DNA from: Armatimonadota bacterium
GTDB lineage: Bacteria; Armatimonadota; Fimbriimonadia; Fimbriimonadales; GBS-DC
Assembly (NCBI GenBank): GCA_013359125.1
Contig: JABWCR010000010.1
Span: 1 to 64,000, forward strand
DNA: 64,000 nucleotides
Direction of reading: 5' to 3'
Below the pieces are notes generated by a model. That model saw only the letters and a list, made by a program, of their open reading frames with translations, was not told the origin of the DNA and did no database searches. This document shows positions 26,085 to 34,652 of this stretch, in pieces. The position numbers were made by a program, and so were the translations under genes. Within the stretch, counting starts at the first letter, position 1. The number at the start of each line of letters is the position of its first letter.

Positions 26085-26106
26085 ATTATGCACTCGCTGG
26101 TATACT
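26085..26106. promoter_or_regulatory. Back-to-back -10 elements of the AlkD-like gene and carA
   Basis: Minus strand: CATAAT at 26090-26085, 5 nt before the AlkD-like ATG (26079). Plus strand: TATACT at 26101-26106, 9 nt before the carA ATG (26116). Neither gene has a ribosome site. The two -35 regions would overlap the opposite -10, so the genes may compete for polymerase. Confidence 0.5.
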
Positions 26107-26115
26107 CCAATCGTC

Positions 26116-27231
26116 ATGTCGGCCTATCTTGTCCTGGAAGATGGTACCGTCTTTGAAGGGCATCCATTGGGCAAGAGCGGCTCTGTCGCGGGCGAGGTCG
26201 TGTTCAATACGGGCATGACCGGCTATCAAGAGGTCTTGACCGATCCATCCTATGCGGGCCAGATCGTCGTCATGACCTATCCCCTTATCGGCAACTACGG
26301 GCTGAATCGCGACGACTTCGAATCAAGCCGAGTGCAGGTCGCGGGCTTTGTGGTGCTTGAGGATTGCGATGCGCCCTCCAATTGGCGCGCTCGCTCGGCG
26401 CTGCACGATTTTCTTGCCGAGCACGGCGTCGTCGCCTTGTCAGGCATCGATACGCGCGCTGTAACATTAAAGATCCGTGAGCACGGCGCGTTGATGGGAA
26501 TGATTTCGGAGCGCCCCAACGCGATCGATGCATTACAGTCCGCGCCTCGCTACGACGATCAAGACTTTGTCTATCAGGTTACAACGTCCAAACCATACGG
26601 CTGGGGGCGATATGGGTACGAAACCGAGCCTGGGGACGGAAAGGGATACAAGGCGCGAGCGGTCGTTTTGGACTGCGGGCTGAAATGGAACATCTTGCGG
26701 CGATTGGCCGGTTTGGGCGTGCATTCGACCGTAGTACCGGCCACAATGAGCGCCGATGAAATTTTGGAGATGAATCCCGACGGCCTGTTTCTGTCGCCCG
26801 GCCCGGGAGACCCCGACCGTCTGGACGACGTTGTCAGCACGGTTCGCGATTTGATCGGCAAGCGACCCATGGCGGGAATCTGCTTGGGTCATCAGATGAT
26901 CTGCAAGGCTCTGGGCGCCCAAACCTATAAGCTAAAGTTTGGGCATCGAGGCAGCAACCATCCGGTCAAGGATTTGAAAACCGGGCGCATCGCGATTACC
27001 TCGCAAAACCACGGCTATGCGGTCGATGTCGAGAGTTTGAAGGGCACGGGACTCGAACTCACCCATATCCAATTGAACGACGGCACGGTGGAGGGCGTTG
27101 AGAGCGAGGAGTTGAACCTCACCACGCTTCAATATCATCCCGAGGCCGCGCCCGGCCCATGGGACAGCCGACCGTTCTTCGAGCGGTTTGTGCAATCTAT
27201 GGATAAAAGCAAGCAGGAATCCCAGGTTTAA
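26116..27231 (+). CDS. carA: Carbamoyl-phosphate synthase small (glutaminase) subunit
   Basis: 371 residues from the ATG at 26116 (MSAYLVLEDGTVFEG). The frame is open about 440 bp further upstream but only as an antisense shadow of the AlkD-like gene. The N-terminal domain has GEVVFNTGMTGYQEVLTDPSYAGQIV and NYG; the class I glutaminase domain has FLSPGPGDP, GICLGHQMICKALG with nucleophile Cys256, GHRGSNHPV and QYHPEAAPGP with the catalytic His and Glu. The protein supplies ammonia to CarB for carbamoyl phosphate used in pyrimidine and arginine synthesis. carB is not in this window; the next gene downstream is a glycosyltransferase-like protein. Confidence 0.97.
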   Translation: MSAYLVLEDGTVFEGHPLGKSGSVAGEVVFNTGMTGYQEVLTDPSYAGQIVVMTYPLIGNYGLNRDDFESSRVQVAGFVVLEDCDAPSNWRARSALHDFLAEHGVVALSGIDTRAVTLKIREHGALMGMISERPNAIDALQSAPRYDDQDFVYQVTTSKPYGWGRYGYETEPGDGKGYKARAVVLDCGLKWNILRRLAGLGVHSTVVPATMSADEILEMNPDGLFLSPGPGDPDRLDDVVSTVRDLIGKRPMAGICLGHQMICKALGAQTYKLKFGHRGSNHPVKDLKTGRIAITSQNHGYAVDVESLKGTGLELTHIQLNDGTVEGVESEELNLTTLQYHPEAAPGPWDSRPFFERFVQSMDKSKQESQV

Positions 27232-27242
27232 CGCATAAAGAT

Positions 27243-28961
27243 ATGCCTGCGTTGCCGTCGGACGGAGGGAGCTCGTTCCACAGGGACGCTCCGGCATCTT
27301 CCAAGGTACTGGGAGCGTCCCGCCCTCTGCGATGGGGCGCGATCTTGATTCTTATTCTAGGCGTTTTCTTAAGAATCGCTAGTCTGGGCGCCGATCCGGA
27401 CTGGCGATTGGACTGGAATCCCGGGCTGCTGACCGACGAGGCGTTCTACGCGCACAACGCCCGCAACTTAGCGCTGTTTGGTCAAACCCGTTTGGACGAG
27501 TTCAACAACATGATCCTCAGCCCGATCGTTCATGGGTTGCAGGTGTTGGTCGTTAAAGCATTTGGGGTCGGCTATATACCGATTCGAGCGATTTCCGTCG
27601 CTATGTCGCTTATGGGGATCGCTCTGTTCGGTCGTCTGCTCTTCTTGATGTTTCGAAACAGCGCGATCGCCTGGTTGGGAGCGGCTTGGCTGGCGATCGA
27701 TCACGCTGCGCTGCTCTTCTCCCGAACGGCGCTCTTAGAGACCCCGGTCGCTTTCTTCTGCGTTGCGTCGGCTTGGGCGTTGGCCGAGGCCGCACATCGT
27801 TCGAATCGTCCTTTGGCCGTACTTTCTGCGGTCTTGGCCGTATGCGCGATCGCGACCAAAAGCACGGCGGTCGCCTTCCTGATTGGGCTTCTAGTAGCAG
27901 CCTGGCCGATGCGCGAGATTCGCCGCCCGTTTGCCGTCGGAATGTTGAGCGCTTTGGCAGTGTGGGTCGGTCTGTGGGTTCTTCCGAACTGGGACGAGTG
28001 GGCGCACATGCAGCGCTACTACCTCGCCGTTCAGGGCCGTCCGAAAGACCTTTGGGGACAGTGGCTGGCCATTCAGCGCGGGGTGTTCGGCGAGCGGTAC
28101 GGCCTGAGTTACTTTATGATGCTGCACGCGCCGATCGTTTGGGGTCTTGCGGTGTTGCTAGCGGCCGCTTTGGCCTCGGGCGGACTTTGGAACCGTTTGA
28201 GCGGGCTGGAGCGGCTCGCGGTCGTCTGGTTTTGGCTGACTTGGGCACAGATGGCGCTGATCCGCGTGTCGCCCACTCGCTACATGGCGGCGGCATGGCC
28301 CGCGCTTGTCATCTGTGCGATCGTGCTTGTTGCGCGCTGGCCAGAGGTCAGAGCGGCGCTCTCCCAGAGGACGAAACGGGCGATCTTGGCAAGGTCGCTC
28401 GGCTTTGCATGGCTCATCTACCTGCTTAGTCTGGCATTCATGCCGACCTACCAATGGCGCGCGCTGAGGTATCCGGCGCTAGAGCCGGATTTTCAGATAC
28501 GTCTGCTAGCCTTTGCAGTTCTGCTTGGATGGCTGATCGCCCTCGCTGTTCCTCGGCTTCGCCTAACTTGGAGATGGACAACGCCCGCGCTATTGGCAAT
28601 CGCGATATTCCTTAATGCTCGGTGGTTGACAACGTACTTTAGCGATCTTCGGTATGAAATTGCAGAAAAGGACGCGACAATCTCCTCGCGCTTACCGACG
28701 GGAAGCGTTCTCCAGGGCGTTGCGTTCGAGTCGCCCTTCCGTTACTTCTTTACGTTTAAGGGTCTTTGCAACTGGCGCCAGCCGCCCGAGGCCCTCGGCG
28801 CCACCCACCTGCTGCTGCTGGGCACGGACGAGACCGTTACCCAAAAACAATTCGATGCGCTTGAGCGCTGGGAAGAACTGGCCGACATTAGCGGCGTGGA
28901 ACAGAGGCTGTTCTCCGGCGATGTCGGCCCTTATCAGTACGTCGTCTACGACGCTCCCTAA
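27243..28961 (+). CDS. Polytopic membrane glycosyltransferase of the GT39/ArnT-like superfamily
   Basis: 572 residues with about a dozen hydrophobic segments. The first loop contains DEAFYAHNARNLALFG (about 64-80), matching the acidic pair plus Tyr that marks GT39/GT83-type enzymes using polyprenyl-phosphate sugars. The C-terminal 110 residues are soluble, likely periplasmic. No acceptor can be assigned. The first 30 residues are odd: they span an inverted repeat (27283-27292 with 27312-27321, GGGACGCTCC/GGAGCGTCCC) like the GGGACGCTC repeats elsewhere, so the true start may be further downstream or the N-terminus may be repeat-derived. It is 11 bp after carA; its stop interlocks with mtnP. 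Confidence 0.75.
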   Translation: MPALPSDGGSSFHRDAPASSKVLGASRPLRWGAILILILGVFLRIASLGADPDWRLDWNPGLLTDEAFYAHNARNLALFGQTRLDEFNNMILSPIVHGLQVLVVKAFGVGYIPIRAISVAMSLMGIALFGRLLFLMFRNSAIAWLGAAWLAIDHAALLFSRTALLETPVAFFCVASAWALAEAAHRSNRPLAVLSAVLAVCAIATKSTAVAFLIGLLVAAWPMREIRRPFAVGMLSALAVWVGLWVLPNWDEWAHMQRYYLAVQGRPKDLWGQWLAIQRGVFGERYGLSYFMMLHAPIVWGLAVLLAAALASGGLWNRLSGLERLAVVWFWLTWAQMALIRVSPTRYMAAAWPALVICAIVLVARWPEVRAALSQRTKRAILARSLGFAWLIYLLSLAFMPTYQWRALRYPALEPDFQIRLLAFAVLLGWLIALAVPRLRLTWRWTTPALLAIAIFLNARWLTTYFSDLRYEIAEKDATISSRLPTGSVLQGVAFESPFRYFFTFKGLCNWRQPPEALGATHLLLLGTDETVTQKQFDALERWEELADISGVEQRLFSGDVGPYQYVVYDAP

Positions 28962-29761
28962 AGCGTAACGCGCGCAAAATCGAGCGCCTGGCCGCAGGGG
29001 CAGTCCCGCTCTTTGGGAATCTGCGCGATCATGCCAAAGATCACCTTTCGAATGCGCTCGGCGTTCTTGTGAAACACGTGCATGACCTCTTGGGCATTGA
29101 CAGGAGAGACCTCGCCCTCGGCCACCAAACCGCTGTCGTAGTCGGTGATGAGCGAGATGTTCACCACGCACATGGCCAATTCCCTGGCCAGATAAGCCTC
29201 TGGATATTGGGTCATATTGATCACTTCCCAACCGTTAGAGGTGAACCATTTGCTTTCGGCCTTGGTCGAAAAGCGCGGGCCCTGGATGATAACGACCGTG
29301 CCCTTGTCGTGAACTTCAATGCCCTCGGTTCGCACCGCGTCGATGGCCAGGCGCCGCAAGGTCGGACAGTAGGGGTCGGCGGGCGAGACGTGATGCACGG
29401 TCGGACCGTCATAGAAAGTGTCCTTGCGCCCGGTCGTTCGATCCACATATTGATCGCAGACGACAAAATCGCCGGGCTTGACGCGCGCCTGAAGGCTGCC
29501 GGCCGCACAGGGACTGACGACGCGAGCAACGCCGAGCTCCTTCATCGCCCACAGATTGGCGCGGTAGTTGATCATGTGGGGCGGGATCGAGTGCTGACGG
29601 CTGTGTCGAGGCAAAAACGCGACGCGCCGACCCGCAATCTCGCCGATCGAGACCATGTCGCTGGGTGAGCCGTAAGGCGTGTCCACCTTGACCGTCTCGA
29701 CATTCTCCAAAAACGAGTAGAATCCGGAACCTCCAAAAACGCCTATTTCAGCTTGAGCCAT
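28958..29761 (-). CDS. mtnP: S-methyl-5'-thioadenosine phosphorylase (MtnP/MTAP family)
   Basis: 267 residues. The start IGVFGGSGFYSFL is followed by FLPRHSRQHSIPPHMINYRANLWAM, the phosphate-binding and dimer segment RVVSPCAAGSLQ, the hallmark IIQGPRFSTKAES, and VINMTQYPEAYLARELAMC with the substrate Met/Asp region NISLITDYDSG. The enzyme cleaves methylthioadenosine with phosphate to adenine and methylthioribose-1-phosphate for methionine salvage; 6-oxopurine-specific relatives exist, and NMTQYPE plus TDYD favour MTA. It overlaps the rnc 3' end by 14 nt and is co-transcribed with it. Confidence 0.93.
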   Translation of the reverse strand: MAQAEIGVFGGSGFYSFLENVETVKVDTPYGSPSDMVSIGEIAGRRVAFLPRHSRQHSIPPHMINYRANLWAMKELGVARVVSPCAAGSLQARVKPGDFVVCDQYVDRTTGRKDTFYDGPTVHHVSPADPYCPTLRRLAIDAVRTEGIEVHDKGTVVIIQGPRFSTKAESKWFTSNGWEVINMTQYPEAYLARELAMCVVNISLITDYDSGLVAEGEVSPVNAQEVMHVFHKNAERIRKVIFGMIAQIPKERDCPCGQALDFARVTL

Positions 29762-30446
29762 TTATCGTTGATCTCCTTGTTTCTAAGTTGTTCAGCGCAT
29801 CCTCCGCCGCGCGCTGTTCGGCTTCCTTCTTGCTGCCGCCTTCGCCAACGCCCAGCACGTCGCCGCCCAAACGGGCCTCGACGACGAAGGTCAGCATGTG
29901 CGGGTCTCCGCGCTCATCGATCACGCGGTAAGTGGGCGCTTGCCGCCATGTCGCTTGGGTCGCCTCTTGAAGAAGCGATTTGAAGTCCTTATGAGGCAAA
30001 TCGCCCGAGATCGCTTGTTCGATCGCCTCGCGCAATGTCTCCAGAACGAATTTTTGCGCCTGCGTCCAACCTCGATCCAGATAGACAGCCGCCACGACAG
30101 CCTCATAGGCGTCCCCAAGAATGGATGGTTTTTCTCTTCCGCCTGCGGCCTCTTCGGCCTCGCTGATCATCGTCAATTCGTTAAGGCGTATCGATTGGGC
30201 TGCGATGGCTAACGACGCCTGTTGCACAATACTGGCCCTTGCGCGAGAGAGATGTCCTTGGTCCCAATCCGGGCGGCGGCGATACAGTTCTTGCGAGACG
30301 ACCGCGCCTAAGATCGCATCGCCCAAAAACTCCAGCCGCTCGTTCGAGAGTTCGGCGCGACCGTTGGTTTGCGAACGGTGCGTGAGCGCTAATTGGAGGA
30401 GCGACTTGTTCTTAACGGGGATTTTGCTGTGCCGCGAGAACCACAC
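29748..30446 (-). CDS. rnc: Ribonuclease III
   Basis: 232 residues. The endonuclease signature NERLEFLGDAILGAVVSQ (about 40-57) and the second acidic site GDAYEAVVAAVYLD are intact, followed by a linker and a dsRNA-binding domain ending GVGEGGSKKEAEQRAAEDALNNL. RNase III processes double-stranded RNA, including rRNA precursors. The GTG at 30446 is the only good start; a perfect TATAAT sits 5 nt before it, which would start the mRNA at the GTG itself. Confidence 0.96.
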   Translation of the reverse strand: MWFSRHSKIPVKNKSLLQLALTHRSQTNGRAELSNERLEFLGDAILGAVVSQELYRRRPDWDQGHLSRARASIVQQASLAIAAQSIRLNELTMISEAEEAAGGREKPSILGDAYEAVVAAVYLDRGWTQAQKFVLETLREAIEQAISGDLPHKDFKSLLQEATQATWRQAPTYRVIDERGDPHMLTFVVEARLGGDVLGVGEGGSKKEAEQRAAEDALNNLETRRSTINGSS

Positions 30447-30451
30447 GGCGA

Positions 30452-30457
30452 ATTATA
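30452..30457 (-). promoter_or_regulatory. rnc -10 element (TATAAT) 5 nt from the start codon
   Basis: Perfect TATAAT on the minus strand, five nucleotides, then GTG. The -35 region is GC-rich and not consensus. This implies a leaderless rnc-mtnP transcript. Confidence 0.5.
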
Positions 30458-30524
30458 CCTTTTGGCAGGAGGGCGCGCTGGCAGGAGGCGATGCCGCCGC
30501 ATCGATATTGATAATTAGTTATTA

Positions 30525-31670
30525 TTACTCCAAATAAACCGTCGCCGTCAAGCTGCCGCTTCTTGGCTTTCTGCCGGGCGGAAACTTGAGCGCCACTCGC
30601 TTGCCCACTAGATCGCCCAACGCCTCCCGGTAGCCGTTCGCAAACCTCGGCCGCACCACCAGCCCGCTGTCCAGCCGCAGTTCCCCGTTCTCGATAACGT
30701 CTATTACGACGTAGCTTCGATCGCCCTTCCGGTCTTTCTGAGACACTCGAGAGCCAAACCTCAATGCCCTCGGATCGATCTGGGCATCCATTCCGTGCGG
30801 GTCCTTATAAAGATACGGGAGCCTCGCGAATCTTTCTTCGCGATCAAACAACGATTCGATCTTCGCAAATTGAAGATCGGGCGGCTGATCGAACAAGCCG
30901 CCGTTTAGACGCGACCCAATAACCGTCTCGCACTCCGGATTCAACTCGACCCCGATCGAGTCGTGACCCAATTCGTGCGCCGCAACGCATATCGTTCCCG
31001 ACCCGACAAACGGATCCAACACGGTTTCGCCCGGGAACGCGAACATCTTTATCAGTCTCCTGGGCAGTTCTACAGGAAAGGGCGCCAGATGCGAGTTCTG
31101 CTTTTCGCCCGGAAAGCTCCAGTGTCCCGCAAAGTAGGCGTTCCAATCGTCGGTCGTCAACCTCGACTGTGCTTTTTGCGCATCGGTGGGTTTGGGCGGT
31201 TTGCCCTGCTTCTTGAACAGCAAGATGTGTTCGTAATCGATCTTAACGATCCCGTTTCGCGGATAGGGAAACGATCCCATGATCGTGGCGCCGCCCGTGG
31301 TATTCGTCGTAGTTACCTTTTGCCAGATGATCGTGCCCATGTAGTCCATTCCGATCGTCTCGCAAAAGCGTATGATCTCCGACTGAATGGACACCACCTT
31401 GTACCGGCCATAAACGACCGAGCGGGCAAATTGGTCTCCAATGTTGATGCACATCCGACAACCCGGCGCCAAGGCTCGATAGCACCCGAGCCAAACCAGG
31501 TTCAGATTGTTGATGTAATCCGCGTAGCTCTCGCCAAAGCCGATCTGGCCTTCGTGGCCATAGTCTTTCAACTGCCAATAGGGAGGGCTTGTTACGACCA
31601 AATGCACCGATTCGGGCGCGAGAAAGTCTAGATTTCGAGCGTCGCCCAAGTACACTCGGTGGCTGGTCAT
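30525..31670 (-). CDS. Beta-class DNA methyltransferase (amino-methylating), no adjacent restriction gene
   Basis: 381 residues from the ATG at 31670, which has TAGAAT 7 nt upstream and no ribosome site. Catalytic motif IV TSPPY (27-31) precedes motif I DPFVGSGT (219-226), the order of beta-class enzymes; the TSPPY form is common in N4-cytosine and in several N6-adenine members, so the modified base is open. IDYEHILLFKKQGKP fits the motif preceding the target-recognition part. Residues 262-381 are a C-terminal extension, strand-rich with many basic residues, that I do not recognise. No endonuclease lies beside it, so it may be an epigenetic regulator or a lone guard. Confidence 0.88.
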   Translation of the reverse strand: MTSHRVYLGDARNLDFLAPESVHLVVTSPPYWQLKDYGHEGQIGFGESYADYINNLNLVWLGCYRALAPGCRMCINIGDQFARSVVYGRYKVVSIQSEIIRFCETIGMDYMGTIIWQKVTTTNTTGGATIMGSFPYPRNGIVKIDYEHILLFKKQGKPPKPTDAQKAQSRLTTDDWNAYFAGHWSFPGEKQNSHLAPFPVELPRRLIKMFAFPGETVLDPFVGSGTICVAAHELGHDSIGVELNPECETVIGSRLNGGLFDQPPDLQFAKIESLFDREERFARLPYLYKDPHGMDAQIDPRALRFGSRVSQKDRKGDRSYVVIDVIENGELRLDSGLVVRPRFANGYREALGDLVGKRVALKFPPGRKPRSGSLTATVYLE

Positions 31671-31677
31671 CAAGTGG

Positions 31678-31683
31678 ATTCTA
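31678..31683 (-). promoter_or_regulatory. Methyltransferase -10 element 7 nt from the start codon
   Basis: TAGAAT on the minus strand (31683-31678), seven nucleotides, then ATG. It lies in the 53-bp divergent gap shared with the 31724 gene. Confidence 0.5.
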
Positions 31684-31723
31684 CCTTCATCTATGGAACA
31701 ACCAGGCAGGAGGTGGAGCCGCC

Positions 31724-32098
31724 TTGGTCGATAGCGCGCGTCTGGGCGACGCATTGCCGGAGTTTGCACAGGAGCTCTTCTGCCTGCTTCAGAATCTTGG
31801 GCGGGCCGACCTGGCCGTGCAAGCGCCCACCCTGTTGCTTTTGCGAGGATGCGACTGCAAAGACCCCTTCTGTTCGTCGTTCCACACTGCGCCGCCGACC
31901 GAAGATAAGCAGGAGATTGAATCGATCCACTTGGCCTCTGAGGCGGGCCTGGTGATTGTCGATGTGTGCAATGGCCGAATCGTCTATGTCGAGTCGCTCT
32001 ACCGCCCCGATGTCAAAGCGAAAATCAGCCAAATCTTTCCGAAGTTGGAGGACGACCGGCCTAAAGACGAACCCGATCCCCTTCGTACAGCGCCTTAA
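31724..32098 (+). CDS. Small conserved-looking hypothetical protein with a CDCxDPFC motif
   Basis: 124 residues from a TTG at 31724, chosen because GGAG lies 5 nt and AGGAGG 10 nt upstream; the frame continues upstream only by overlapping the methyltransferase antisense. The sequence is a small alpha/beta protein with LLLLRGCDCKDPFCSSFHTAPP in the middle, three closely spaced Cys residues that could bind metal, and a C-terminal EAGLVIVDVCNGRIVYVESLYRPDVK. No membrane segment. I do not recognise the family. Its last 38 bp overlap the cyanophycinase-like gene tail to tail. Confidence 0.6.
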   Translation: MVDSARLGDALPEFAQELFCLLQNLGRADLAVQAPTLLLLRGCDCKDPFCSSFHTAPPTEDKQEIESIHLASEAGLVIVDVCNGRIVYVESLYRPDVKAKISQIFPKLEDDRPKDEPDPLRTAP

Positions 32099-32768
32099 GC
32101 TCTAGCCGGTCGCAACCGAGGAGGTCGCCCTTTGATCTTGCCTTCGCCAATGCCTTGACCACGATCGCCTGTCCGCCGCCCACTTCCAGCTGTCTGCCGG
32201 TTACCACTGCCCAACTTCTCTCCTCGATTCCGATGCCGGTCAGGTTGGGACGCTCGATGACGGCCGTAATCAATCGCATCAGCCGGTCTCGAGCCAGGAA
32301 ATGCTGGTCGGCGATTATGCCCGGCAATAGTCCCAGCCCCTTGGAGACCGGCGCGCCGCCCTTCTTGAACGGCGCCGGCGCTGCTCCGGTCGGCATCATC
32401 TCCCCCATCAGCGAACAGCCTGCGCTGGTGCCGCCCACAACCGCGCCTTTCGCTAGCGCTTTTCTCATCGCATCCGCCACTGGGCTTTGATCCGAAAACC
32501 GTTCAAAAAAACGATTTTGGTCGCCTCCCGGCAGATAGATGCCTTTCGACTTCTCGATTAGAGCGGGTAGATTGTCGACTCCGTGCTGGACGTTTCGAGC
32601 GCCGTTTTCCTTCCAAAAGTCGACCGAACGTTTGCCGGCGGCATCGGCGTCTTCTGAAGAAAAAGCCAAGATCAAGATCAGCGCGTCGGGACCGCCTGCC
32701 AGAGAGATAAACCTCTGCATGGCTTCTGGCGGGGTCGATCCGCCTCCGATCAGCATCACAGATCCCAT
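32061..32768 (-). CDS. Cyanophycinase-like S51 family serine peptidase
   Basis: 235 residues. The fold is clear from VMLIGGGSTPPEAMQRFISLAGGPDA, the oxyanion segment IYLPGGDQNRF (77-87) and the nucleophile Ser115 in VVGGTSAGCSLMGE; LPGIIADQHFLARDRLMRLI and IGIEERSWAVV supply the His and acidic parts. Cyanophycinases release beta-Asp-Arg dipeptides from cyanophycin; relatives act on other peptides, and no cyanophycin synthetase is seen here. Two bases separate it from the dehydrogenase gene upstream, so both probably form one unit handling amino-acid nitrogen. Confidence 0.88.
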   Translation of the reverse strand: MGSVMLIGGGSTPPEAMQRFISLAGGPDALILILAFSSEDADAAGKRSVDFWKENGARNVQHGVDNLPALIEKSKGIYLPGGDQNRFFERFSDQSPVADAMRKALAKGAVVGGTSAGCSLMGEMMPTGAAPAPFKKGGAPVSKGLGLLPGIIADQHFLARDRLMRLITAVIERPNLTGIGIEERSWAVVTGRQLEVGGGQAIVVKALAKARSKGDLLGCDRLELKALYEGDRVRL

Positions 32769-32770
32769 CG

Positions 32771-34048
32771 CTACGGATAGATGCCGCGAATTTCGGTCGC
32801 ATCGGCCACGCGCTTGACGCCGATCATGTAGGCCGCAATGCGCATATCGACGTTCTTCTCTTTGCTCATGGCATACACGTCGCCAAAGCTCCGCTTCATC
32901 ATCTCGGTCAAGCGGTCATTGACGTGCTTCTCGTCCCAAAAGAAGGCTTGAAGGTCTTGCACCCACTCAAAGTAGCTCACAATCACGCCCCCGGCATTGG
33001 CCAAAATGTCGGGAACGATGAAAACGCCCTTCTCGTTCAAGATCGCGTCCGCATCGGGCGTTACCGGTCCGTTTGCGCCTTCCACGATCAATTTTGCCTT
33101 TATGCGATTGGCGTTGCCCTCATTCACCACGCCGTGAGTCGCACAGGGCGCCAGGATGTCGCATGGTAGCTCGAGCAGTTGCTCATTCGAGATGAGATCG
33201 GCATCTCGATAAGCCTGCAGGCAGCCGTCGCGACCGGCGCAGTGCATCAGGCTCGGTATATCCAGCCCGTTGGGATTGTAGATTCCGCCCATCGAGTCGC
33301 ACACGGCGACAACCTTCGCGCCGGCCTTGTGCATAAGATGCGCGGTAACCGAGCCCACGTTGCCAAACCCGTGAACGACGACCGTGCTGCCCTCTAGCCC
33401 CATGCCCAGCGCCTTGGCGGCTTCGCCCGCGGCCACTGTAACGCCTCGTCCTGTGGCCTCGACGCGCCCTTCCGAGCCGCCGACGGCCACCGGTTTGCCG
33501 GTAACAACGCCCGTAACCGTGTGGCCCCGATGCATGGAGAAGGTATCCATGATCCACGCCATAATCTGAGGATTGGTGCCGACATCGGGCGCCGGAATGT
33601 CCGATTCGGGGCCCACAATGATGTTGATTTCGGTGATAAATCGGCGCGTCAGGCGTTCCAATGCATCGCCCGAAAGTTTCTTTGGATCGCAGACGACGCC
33701 GCCCTTCGCGCCGCCATAGGGGATGTTGGCGACCGAGCACTTCCAGGTCATCCACATAGCCAAGGCGCGGGTCTCGTCCAGGGTCGTATCGGGATGATAC
33801 CGGATTCCTCCCTTGCTCGGCCCGCGAGCTACGTTATGCTGAACGCGGTAGCCTGTGAACATGTTGACCGATCCGTCGTGCATCTTGACGGGAAAATTGA
33901 CGGTCAACTCTCTCCGGGGCATCTTAAGGACTTCAAAAAGAGTGCGTTCGTAGTTCAGATGTTCAAACGCGATTTCCAACTGCTTGACGGCCATATCGTA
34001 TGCGGAATGTTCCACTTTGGTCGGCTCCTCTTTGAGCATTTGCTGCAT
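32771..34048 (-). CDS. gdhA: Glutamate dehydrogenase (Glu/Leu/Phe/Val family)
   Basis: 425 residues from the ATG at 34048, which has AGGAGG about 9 nt upstream; a longer frame enters the mreD-like gene and was not used. Substrate-domain motifs are YRVQHNVARGPSKGGIRYHPD, NIPYGGAKGGV with the catalytic Lys, and PAPDVGT; the nucleotide domain has VVHGFGNVGSVTAHLMHKAGAKVVAVCDS. The length and motifs match hexameric catabolic-type glutamate dehydrogenases, which interconvert glutamate and 2-oxoglutarate plus ammonia. Cofactor preference is not readable with certainty. The gene lies 38 bp after mreD and 2 bp before the cyanophycinase-like gene. Confidence 0.93.
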   Translation of the reverse strand: MQQMLKEEPTKVEHSAYDMAVKQLEIAFEHLNYERTLFEVLKMPRRELTVNFPVKMHDGSVNMFTGYRVQHNVARGPSKGGIRYHPDTTLDETRALAMWMTWKCSVANIPYGGAKGGVVCDPKKLSGDALERLTRRFITEINIIVGPESDIPAPDVGTNPQIMAWIMDTFSMHRGHTVTGVVTGKPVAVGGSEGRVEATGRGVTVAAGEAAKALGMGLEGSTVVVHGFGNVGSVTAHLMHKAGAKVVAVCDSMGGIYNPNGLDIPSLMHCAGRDGCLQAYRDADLISNEQLLELPCDILAPCATHGVVNEGNANRIKAKLIVEGANGPVTPDADAILNEKGVFIVPDILANAGGVIVSYFEWVQDLQAFFWDEKHVNDRLTEMMKRSFGDVYAMSKEKNVDMRIAAYMIGVKRVADATEIRGIYP

Positions 34049-34086
34049 CGCTGCATTCCTCCTCAACATATTCTGGCCGAAATCGG

Positions 34087-34638
34087 CTATTCTTCGGATG
34101 GTCGGAACCATCTTTTGACCAGCGCCATGGCGGGAAAGGCCAGTATCGCGTTGACCAAAGCCGCGCCGCAGGCGGCAGAAATCTGGCTGCGCCATCCCGA
34201 ACTGGGCGCAAAAAGAAACAGCCCGAGTTCGGCCGTCATAACGACCGCGATAGCCGCTACGCTCGGCGTCAGCGGGTGGTGCTTGGCCAATCTTGACGGC
34301 AACAGACCCGCTACAAAGCCGGCAAACGTCCGGCTGGCGATATGGCCGCCTAAGGCAACCCCGGTCGCCGAGCCTTCGGCCAGTCCGACAAAGAAACCAG
34401 CCCAGGCGCCCGTCGCCGATCCAGCCGAAGCGCCGATCAGCGCAATCGCCAGCATCCCAAGATGCGGCGTAAACAGGCCCAAAGAGAGCTTTGCGCCCAA
34501 CGCGCCCTGAAACGCAACCGCCGCTAAGGCGATTACGGCGGCACGGATGACCGCGCCGCTATGCGACCACGGTCCCGACCATCGCGAGCGCCAAGACCTG
34601 CGATCGTAAATCTGTTCCGGCGAGCGCCGCACCGTCAT
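34087..34638 (-). CDS. mreD: MreD-like rod-shape membrane protein
   Basis: 183 residues with five or so hydrophobic segments after a basic N-terminus, including FTPHLGMLAIALIGASAGSATGAWAGFFVGLAEG. MreD proteins are poorly conserved; the call rests on size, topology and its position 14 bp after mreC in a mreB-mreC-mreD order. It would be part of the elongasome that guides peptidoglycan synthesis along the cylinder wall. Confidence 0.8.
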   Translation of the reverse strand: MTVRRSPEQIYDRRSWRSRWSGPWSHSGAVIRAAVIALAAVAFQGALGAKLSLGLFTPHLGMLAIALIGASAGSATGAWAGFFVGLAEGSATGVALGGHIASRTFAGFVAGLLPSRLAKHHPLTPSVAAIAVVMTAELGLFLFAPSSGWRSQISAACGAALVNAILAFPAMALVKRWFRPSEE

Positions 34639-34652
34639 CTTGACAGCGCTCG

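Noticed and set aside
25678-26115. In-frame upstream extension of carA
   Set aside because: It is antisense to the AlkD-like gene; CarA homology starts at MSAYLVLEDG.
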